Source of the DNA: Candidatus Eisenbergiella pullistercoris
GTDB taxonomy: Bacteria; Bacillota; Clostridia; Lachnospirales; Lachnospiraceae
Assembly (NCBI GenBank): GCA_019115665.1
Contig: DXDD01000129.1
Span: 1-46,956 of the forward strand
Length of the DNA stretch: 46,956 nt
Direction: 5' to 3'
Of this stretch, positions 42,801-46,956 are shown in pieces (position 1 is the first letter of the stretch; each line of letters starts with the position of its first letter). Both the position numbers and the translations under genes were made by a program. The notes under the pieces are model-generated. The model did no database searches. It saw only the letters and a program-made list of their open reading frames with translations, and was not told the origin of the DNA.

Positions 42801-44697
42801 CCCGCCCGTGATCCCGGACAGCGACAGGACGCTGACGGAGATCTGCTACAGCAAAGCCCACTCCCTGTACGGGGATGAGCTGCCCCCCATCGTGGAGGAG
42901 CGGCTGCAGAAGGAGCTGCATTCCATCATCACCAACGGCTTCGCCGTGATGTACATCATCGCCCAGAAGCTGGTGTGGAAGTCCGTGGAGGACGGCTATC
43001 TGGTGGGTTCCAGAGGTTCCGTGGGTTCCTCCCTGGTGGCCTATATGGCGGGCATCACGGAGGTAAACTCCTTAAGTCCTCATTATTACTGCATGAAATG
43101 CCATTACAGCGATTTTGATTCTCCGGAGGTGAAGGCCTATTCCGGCCGGGCGGGCTGCGACATGCCGGACAAATACTGTCCGGTCTGCGGAGAACTGCTT
43201 AAGAAGGACGGATTTGACATCCCCTTTGAGACCTTCCTCGGATTCAAGGGCGACAAGGAGCCGGATATCGATCTGAACTTTTCCGGCGAATACCAGAGCA
43301 AGGCCCACAAATATACGGAGGTGATCTTCGGGGCGGGCCAGACCTTCCGCGCCGGGACCATCGGTACCCTGGCGGACAAGACCGCCTTCGGCTATGTGAA
43401 AAATTATTATGAGGAGCGGGGCAGCAAAAAGCGCACCTGCGAGATCAACCGGATCGTCACGGGCTGCACGGGCATCCGCAGGAGTACCGGACAGCATCCG
43501 GGCGGCATCATCGTGCTCCCGCTGGGAGAGGAGATCAACTCCTTCACTCCCGTACAGCACCCCGCAAACGACATGACCACGGACACGGTAACCACCCATT
43601 TCGATTACCACTCCATCGACCACAACCTGCTGAAGCTGGACATTCTGGGACACGATGATCCCACCATGATCCGCATGCTGCAGGATCTGACCGGCCTGGA
43701 TCCCACAAAGATCCCCCTGGACGACAAGCAGGTCATGTCCCTGTTCCAGAACACCTCGGCCCTCGGTATCACCCCGGACGACATCGACGGCTGGCCCCTG
43801 GGAAACCTGGGCGTGCCCGAGTTCGGCACCGAGTTCGCCATGCAGATGCTTCTGGACACCAAGCCCACCTCCTTTTCCGACCTGGTCCGCATCGCCGGAC
43901 TGGCCCACGGAACCGACGTGTGGCTGGGAAACGCCCAGACACTCATTAAAGAAGGAAAGGCGACCATTTCCACCGCCATCTGTACCCGTGACGACATCAT
44001 GATCTATCTCATCGGCATGGGCGTGGAAAGCAGCCTTGCCTTCACCATCATGGAGAGCGTCCGTAAGGGCAAGGGCCTGAAGCCGGAGATGGAGGAGGCC
44101 ATGAAGGCCGCGAACGTCCCCGACTGGTACATCTGGTCCTGCAAAAAGATCAAGTACATGTTCCCCAAGGCCCACGCCGCCGCCTACGTCATGATGGCCT
44201 GGCGGATCGCCTACTGCAAGGTGAACTATCCCCTTGCCTACTACGCCGCCTACTTCAGCATCCGCGCCTCGGCCTTTTCCTACGAGATCATGTGCCAGGG
44301 CCGTCCCCATCTGGAGATGGTCATGGCAGACTACAAAAAACGCGCGGACACCCTATCCAAAAAGGAACAGGACACCGCAAAGGATATGAAGGTGGTCCAG
44401 GAAATGTACGCCAGGGGCTATGAATTCGTCCCCATCGACATTTTCAAGGCCCAGTCCCGAAGCTTCCAGATCGTGGGAGACAAAATCATGCCCTCCTTAA
44501 ACAGCATCGACGGCCTCGGCGAAAAAGCCGCCGACGCCATCGTCGAAGCCGCCAAGGACGGCCCCTTCCTCTCCAAGGACGACTTCCGCGACCGCACCAA
44601 AGCCTCCAAAACCATCGTGGACCTCATGGATTCCCTCGGCCTCCTCGGAGACCTCCCCGAATCCAACCAGATCAGTCTGTTTGATTTTGCCATATGA
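39880..44697 (+). CDS. polC: DNA polymerase III PolC-type alpha subunit
   Basis: A 1605-residue replicative polymerase typical of low-GC Gram-positives. Order: N-terminal domain (1-200), a variable Ala/Gly/Ser-rich linker (about 200-345), OB domain (about 365-455), PHP domain part 1 starting HCH (474-476), an inserted DEDD 3'-5' exonuclease (Asp580, Glu582 in FDIETTG), PHP part 2, then the polymerase. The PolC zinc site is C1071, C1074, C1093, C1100, C1103. Palm aspartates are in PDID (Asp1129, Asp1131). It is longer than the ~1440 residues usual for the family mainly because of the linker. It follows ispG by 12 bases and ends in a terminator. Confidence 0.97.
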   Translation: MAKAFFDVFPGLKLEGRRKDLFAQTQVERVTATRAKDFVRVYLASDHLILKEDVFAVEKEIQKQLFSGMRITVRFYERFHLSSQFSPETLLEVYRESILLELSRYSHLLSSMFKNAEISFPQEGQMRLLIEDTVLARSKSGELEQILEKIFGERCGLPVMVSFDYKEAKAGRFKEEDEILMSRRIAEIAARYQGRSGQTADSAGGVSQKTKGGGNIRPFPGKEGGPQPEAGSVSGRPGRLTAASADGGFADGAGLPESPQADTAYEAYLAGMAQQEAAASGAAGASAGAAGISGGAGRNSGGAAGTSGGAQNAGGREGRFSGKRSGGFSRRRGGDGDFYRSPKRSDNPDVIYGRDFEDEAIPMEEIVGEMGEVTVRGRILKLDKREIKNERTILIFDVTDYTDTFTIKMFAKNDQVAELCEGIKPGAFVKLKGMTMIDRFDGELTIGSLVGLKKISDFTHSRQDHSLRKRVELHCHTKMSDMDGVSEVKDIVKRAYEWGHPAIAITDHGVAQAFPDANHLIDDLWKAEKKKRQEAGDEHPDRNDFFKVIYGMEAYLVDDLKEIVTNGKGQPLDGRYVVFDIETTGFSPVKNRIIEIGAVKVEVEKGAGRITDRFSVFVNPQVPIPFEIEKLTGINDEMVAGAEPIETVLPEFLAFCEGCVLVAHNAGFDTSFIRENAARLALSFAYTYVDTVGIARVLLPHQAKHTLDAVAKTLGVSLENHHRAVDDAEATAEIFIRFCRMLMEDGRDTLEKVNALGDSNPDIVKRLPTYHAILLAKNNTGRVNLYRLISESHLTYYAKRPRIPKSLLQKHREGLILGSACEAGELYRALLDEKSGEDIARIVDFYDYLEIQPVGNNAFMINDEKIRLVNSIEDIQDINRRIVKLGEQRGKPVVATCDVHFLDPADEVYRRIIMAGKGFKDSEDQAPLYLRTTEEMLKEFEYLGSDKAEEVVITNTNRIADQIETISPVRPDKCPPVIPDSDRTLTEICYSKAHSLYGDELPPIVEERLQKELHSIITNGFAVMYIIAQKLVWKSVEDGYLVGSRGSVGSSLVAYMAGITEVNSLSPHYYCMKCHYSDFDSPEVKAYSGRAGCDMPDKYCPVCGELLKKDGFDIPFETFLGFKGDKEPDIDLNFSGEYQSKAHKYTEVIFGAGQTFRAGTIGTLADKTAFGYVKNYYEERGSKKRTCEINRIVTGCTGIRRSTGQHPGGIIVLPLGEEINSFTPVQHPANDMTTDTVTTHFDYHSIDHNLLKLDILGHDDPTMIRMLQDLTGLDPTKIPLDDKQVMSLFQNTSALGITPDDIDGWPLGNLGVPEFGTEFAMQMLLDTKPTSFSDLVRIAGLAHGTDVWLGNAQTLIKEGKATISTAICTRDDIMIYLIGMGVESSLAFTIMESVRKGKGLKPEMEEAMKAANVPDWYIWSCKKIKYMFPKAHAAAYVMMAWRIAYCKVNYPLAYYAAYFSIRASAFSYEIMCQGRPHLEMVMADYKKRADTLSKKEQDTAKDMKVVQEMYARGYEFVPIDIFKAQSRSFQIVGDKIMPSLNSIDGLGEKAADAIVEAAKDGPFLSKDDFRDRTKASKTIVDLMDSLGLLGDLPESNQISLFDFAI

Positions 44698-44714
44698 TGC
44701 CCCAGGGGCAGAAG

Positions 44715-44749
44715 GTCGGGCGTTCCATGCTTGCATGAGAACGCCCGAC
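44715..44749 (+). terminator. Terminator after polC
   Basis: GTCGGGCGTTC (44715-44725) pairs perfectly with GAACGCCCGAC (44739-44749). The loop itself contains CATGC/GCATG. TTTA follows. Confidence 0.8.
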
Positions 44750-44768
44750 TTTAGGCCCCGTCTCCCAT

Positions 44769-44950
44769 GAGGAAGGAGCCCCGCAGGGGCGGATTCCGAA
44801 TGGGCTGGGATTTCTCCGAAATCCCAGGGGGCATCATAAGCAGCGGGAGGCCACTCAATCCCCGGCCGCCCCCAGAGGAAGGAGCCCCAAAGGGGCGACT
44901 TCCAAATGGGGGCTCGGCAGCCTGCCGGGAGGCCACTACATCTGCCGCAG
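44769..44950 (+). repeat. Imperfect ~100-bp direct duplication after polC
   Basis: GAGGAAGGAGCCCC begins at 44769 and again at 44875, and CGGGAGGCCACT at 44844 and 44936. The two copies differ at scattered positions and by indels. No credible gene lies here; a 102-residue open frame through it has no homology I can see. Confidence 0.65.
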
Positions 44951-44960
44951 AATTACGATC

Positions 44961-45174
44961 ATACGGCAAAATTATCAATACCCTCCCTTTTACCCGTAGA
45001 GAATGGGTTATTACTATGGTAAGAATCGAGAAAATCCGCTTTCTGCCCGTAGAGGAAAGCGGAAAACTACGGTAGAGAAAGAAAAACCAGCCTTTTTTCC
45101 CGTAGAGAACCTCCCAATCCTACGGTACAAACCGAAAAACCGGCAATTTTACCCGCAGAAGCAGCCTTTTTCGG
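44961..45174 (+). repeat. Hairpin-array element, copy C (CCCGTAG type)
   Basis: CCCGTAG cores at 44993, 45046 and 45099 and a variant CCCGCAG at 45152 are spaced exactly 53 bp. Each of the first three is followed 14-16 bases later by CTACGGT or a one-base variant. Linkers resemble those of copy B (AATCGAGAAAA type). The head and tail of copies A and D are not present. It fills the space before the SdpI-like gene. Confidence 0.75.
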
Positions 45175-45237
45175 AAAACGATCCGGGAAAACAGCCCGCA
45201 GGCCGTCCTTCCGATTCCGGCAGAAAGGAAACCTTCC

Positions 45238-45615
45238 ATGGGATTCTGGATTTTTATGCTGCTCATGGATCTTCTTATTCCAATTACAATGATCATCCTC
45301 GGCAAACGCTTCCTGAAGCATCCCCCGGCAGAGATCAACGCCCTGTACGGATATCGTACCCCAATGTCCATGAAGAACTGGGATACCTGGGAATTTGCCC
45401 ATCGATACTGCGGACGGATCTGGCATGTCTGCGGATGGGTCATGCTGCCGGTCACGGCAATTTTTCTCCTTCCGGTCATGGGAAAAAGCAAAGACTGCGT
45501 GGAAACCGCAGGAGGAATCCTCTGCGTGGTGCAGATACTCCTGCTGACAGGCTCTATTTTTTCCACGGAGGCGGCGCTGAGAAGAAGGTTTGACAGAAAC
45601 GGAAAGAGGAGATGA
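45238..45615 (+). CDS. SdpI-family membrane protein
   Basis: A 125-residue protein with three hydrophobic segments (about 3-22, 67-82 and 88-108). The motif NALYGYRTPMSMKN followed by WEFAHRYCGRIW is the SdpI/YfhL family signature. SdpI of Bacillus subtilis protects against the SdpC killing peptide and relays a signal to a repressor, but most family members have no known role. No toxin or regulator gene lies beside it. The ATG follows AAAGGAAACC. It is flanked on both sides by hairpin-array elements. Confidence 0.8.
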   Translation: MGFWIFMLLMDLLIPITMIILGKRFLKHPPAEINALYGYRTPMSMKNWDTWEFAHRYCGRIWHVCGWVMLPVTAIFLLPVMGKSKDCVETAGGILCVVQILLLTGSIFSTEAALRRRFDRNGKRR

Positions 45616-45648
45616 CTTCTGACAGGCTGGAAAAGCTTCTCCATGAAA

Positions 45649-45768
45649 CCCTTCCGCCCATATACGGTTTCAAAACGAAAAAATGGATTTTCAACCGTAC
45701 AAAAAACGACTTTTTGTACGGTTATATCACGTAGATCATCATTTTAAACCGTATCAGAGCATCCTGCC
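45649..45768 (+). repeat. Hairpin-array element, copy D (short form)
   Basis: Head CTTCCGCCCATATACGG, linker with AAAACGAAAAAATGGATT, then AACCGTAC and GTACGGTT joined by a self-complementary segment (13-bp arms AACCGTACAAAAA/TTTTTGTACGGTT), a second linker, and the tail AACCGTATCAGAGCATCC then TGCC. Head, last hairpin and tail match copy A (opposite strand), which has extra units between. CCGTA cores at 45695 and 45749 are 54 bp apart. Confidence 0.8.
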
Positions 45769-45986
45769 AGATATCAGACAGGGAGCTGTCCTTACTGCGT
45801 AAGGCCAAAAAAGAGGTTGTGCGCGATCTGAAGGAAGCGTTTGATTCTGCCCTGGAGCATGGAGAAACACAGCAGCAGGTGATTCGGCGGCTGGGAACGC
45901 CGAAAGAATTCGCGGACAGCGCCGCGGCGGTGATCGCCGTTTTGCTGGTGATCCGGGCCATACGCACAGGCAGGAGAAAGTCATGA
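45768..45986 (+). pseudogene. 5'-truncated HAAS/DUF1700-type protein
   Basis: The frame reads RELSLLRKAKKEVVRDL, then EAFDSALEHGETQQQVIRRLGTPKEFADSAA and a short hydrophobic end. This is the helical HAAS domain (helix repeats with the LG(T/S)PKE turn) found in membrane proteins encoded next to PadR regulators. No start codon exists, and the coding sequence begins exactly where hairpin element D ends. The usual N-terminal ~20 residues and the PadR gene are missing. Its stop overlaps the ATG of the next remnant (ATGA). Confidence 0.65.
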
Positions 45987-46080
45987 AAAGTCGGATTTTT
46001 TAAGCATACGCTGCATTGCGGTGAACCTGGCGATCGCGTATTTTGCGGGATATATTCAGGGAACAATCGTTTCCTTTTGA
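45983..46080 (+). pseudogene. Frameshifted remnant of a small membrane protein
   Basis: ATG at 45983 overlaps the HAAS stop. After MKSRIF the frame stops at a TAA inside a run of six T. One extra T would join it to IRCIAVNLAIAYFAGYIQGTIVSF, a hydrophobic stretch ending at 46080. Such partners often follow HAAS genes. Loss of one base in the T run and a 3' deletion are inferred. Confidence 0.45.
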
Positions 46081-46089
46081 CGGGCAGAC

Positions 46090-46110
46090 GCCCCGGATTT
46101 CCTCCGGGGC
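46090..46110. terminator. Hairpin between convergent remnants and the ATPase
   Basis: GCCCCGG (46090-46096) pairs perfectly with CCGGGGC (46104-46110). It lies between two convergent genes and could serve both; T runs are short on either side. Confidence 0.45.
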
Positions 46111-46149
46111 GGGATGAATTTTCGAATGGGCCGCAAAACAGAACCGCTT

Positions 46150-46956
46150 TTACAGTTTTCCGTTCTGTCCCTCCGCCTCTGCCTTTCCCAGAATATAGAG
46201 GAAGGCGATGGCCGGCACACGCAGAACGGGAACCATTGTTTCATGCCTGGTGACGCCGAAATCGTCCAGCCGTTTTGTGATCAGAAAAGCATTGGTAACT
46301 TTCGCTTTTTCGTCCCGGCATAATTCAACAATGGCATCTGTCGCTGCAATGTGGGAATTGTTGCGGTATTTTACCTCACAGAGAATTTTCCGGCGGGGCA
46401 GTTCTGCAACAACATCAACTTCCTTCTGGTTGTCCTTTGCCTTTCTAAAGTAACCGAGCCTCGCCGGGCTGCCCTGATAAAAGGAAAGCATATGTTTGTA
46501 AACCGTTGTTTCCACCATGACGCCGAGCTCCGTTTCGTCCGATAGCACATCATCAATCATCAGAACCGCATTGCGGATTGCCGCATCGGCAATAAAAATT
46601 TTCGGCTTGCCTTTCAGCGAGCCTTTGCTTCCTACATCCATCGGCTTTGCCAGATAAATAAGATTGGACATTTCCAGCGCCTTAATATAACTTTCAATCG
46701 TTGCGACCGAGGTGTTTTCCAGTTCCTTTGCGGCAGTCGTAGCGTTAAAAATTTCCGTCCCGTTCATACATAAATAGAGGAACAGCTTTTCCATCAGAAG
46801 CGGACTCCGGATATTAAAAAGGGAAAGTACATCCCGCTTGATAACCTTATCCACAACGTCCTCCCGCAGCATTCTCTGTGCGTAGGCATCATCATCCGAT
46901 AGCACAAGCTCCGGAAACCCGCCGACCATAAGATAGCGGTTAAAATGATTTTTCAG
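46150..46956 (-). CDS. AAA ATPase with DUF4143 domain (C-terminal part, cut by window edge)
   Basis: At least 268 residues on the minus strand, open to the right edge. The visible part begins near MVGGFPELV, which in AAA_14/DUF4143 proteins follows the ATPase domain. A winged-helix-like segment (TTAAKELENTSVATIESYIKALE) and a C-terminal nuclease-like fold (KEVDVVAELPRRKILCEVKYR) are present. The Walker motifs lie outside the window. These proteins are common accessory ATPases of uncertain role. The stop is a TAA at 46150. It is of the same broad type as the ATPase at 7674-9101 but not a close copy. Confidence 0.85.
   Translation of the reverse strand: MKNHFNRYLMVGGFPELVLSDDDAYAQRMLREDVVDKVIKRDVLSLFNIRSPLLMEKLFLYLCMNGTEIFNATTAAKELENTSVATIESYIKALEMSNLIYLAKPMDVGSKGSLKGKPKIFIADAAIRNAVLMIDDVLSDETELGVMVETTVYKHMLSFYQGSPARLGYFRKAKDNQKEVDVVAELPRRKILCEVKYRNNSHIAATDAIVELCRDEKAKVTNAFLITKRLDDFGVTRHETMVPVLRVPAIAFLYILGKAEAEGQNGKL

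Noticed and set aside
40498-42921. 807-residue open frame on the minus strand inside polC
   Set aside because: It is a GC-bias shadow antisense to a fully motif-supported PolC and is rich in His/Arg/Gln with no recognisable domain.
44767-45075. 102-residue open frame after polC
   Set aside because: It runs through an imperfect duplication and into hairpin element C; no domain and no good start.

Overview
The window reads as chromosome from a Gram-positive gut-type Clostridia, most likely Lachnospiraceae. The signs are a division/cell-wall cluster starting with mraZ-rsmH-ftsL, two adjacent class B penicillin-binding proteins, a PolC-type replicase, a PP2C phosphatase paired with a PASTA kinase, frequent TTG/GTG starts behind strong AGGAGG sites, and GC-rich coding DNA. 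The genus is not determined. No tRNA, rRNA or CRISPR array was seen.

Layout. (1) 1-9.1 kb is an accessory, scarred stretch: the tail of a large serine recombinase abuts an XRE-type regulator that has lost its 5' end. It is followed by a 1-phosphofructokinase/PfkB kinase, a ferredoxin-tailed aldo/keto reductase, a MazG-like protein, a deleted HIT pseudogene, a DinJ-YafQ toxin-antitoxin pair on the minus strand, a sugar O-acetyltransferase, a 629-residue toroid-like protein of unknown role, a fragment of a dehydratase activase, and an AAA/DUF234-type ATPase. (2) 9.5-22.3 kb is a housekeeping run: murE, priA, def, fmt, a YugP zinc peptidase, rsmB, rlmN, PP2C phosphatase, PASTA kinase, rsgA. Most are tightly spaced or overlapping. 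(3) ychF, then a 1.4-kb gap packed with repeats. (4) 24.7-38.7 kb is the dcw cluster: mraZ, rsmH, ftsL-like, two class B PBPs, mraY, murD, ftsW, murA, ftsQ, ftsZ. murG, murB, murC and murF are not in it, and murA sits where murG is usually found. (5) ispG and polC, then an accessory tail with an SdpI-like protein, a decayed HAAS (DUF1700) pair and a minus-strand DUF4143-type ATPase cut by the window edge.

The most unusual content is intergenic. Four loci (9.1, 24.0, 45.0 and 45.7 kb) carry arrays of short inverted repeats built on AACCGTA/TACGGTT or CCCGTAG/CTACGGT, with a period close to 53 bp. Two of them, in opposite orientation, share the same conserved head and tail, so they are copies of one discrete element with a variable number of hairpin units (2 versus 5). 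The locus before mraZ also holds a 152-bp palindromic element with 14-bp terminal inverted repeats and an 8-bp direct repeat at its borders. Many other gaps and two protein tails carry young short tandem repeats (18, 27, 35, 43, 45 and 75 bp).

How the genes connect. murE, mraY, murD, murA, the PBPs, ftsW/L/Q/Z and the PASTA kinase/phosphatase pair together cover precursor synthesis, septal assembly and its phosphorylation control. mraZ heads its operon behind a recognisable promoter and four AAAGTGG boxes at 10-bp spacing, which fits autoregulation.
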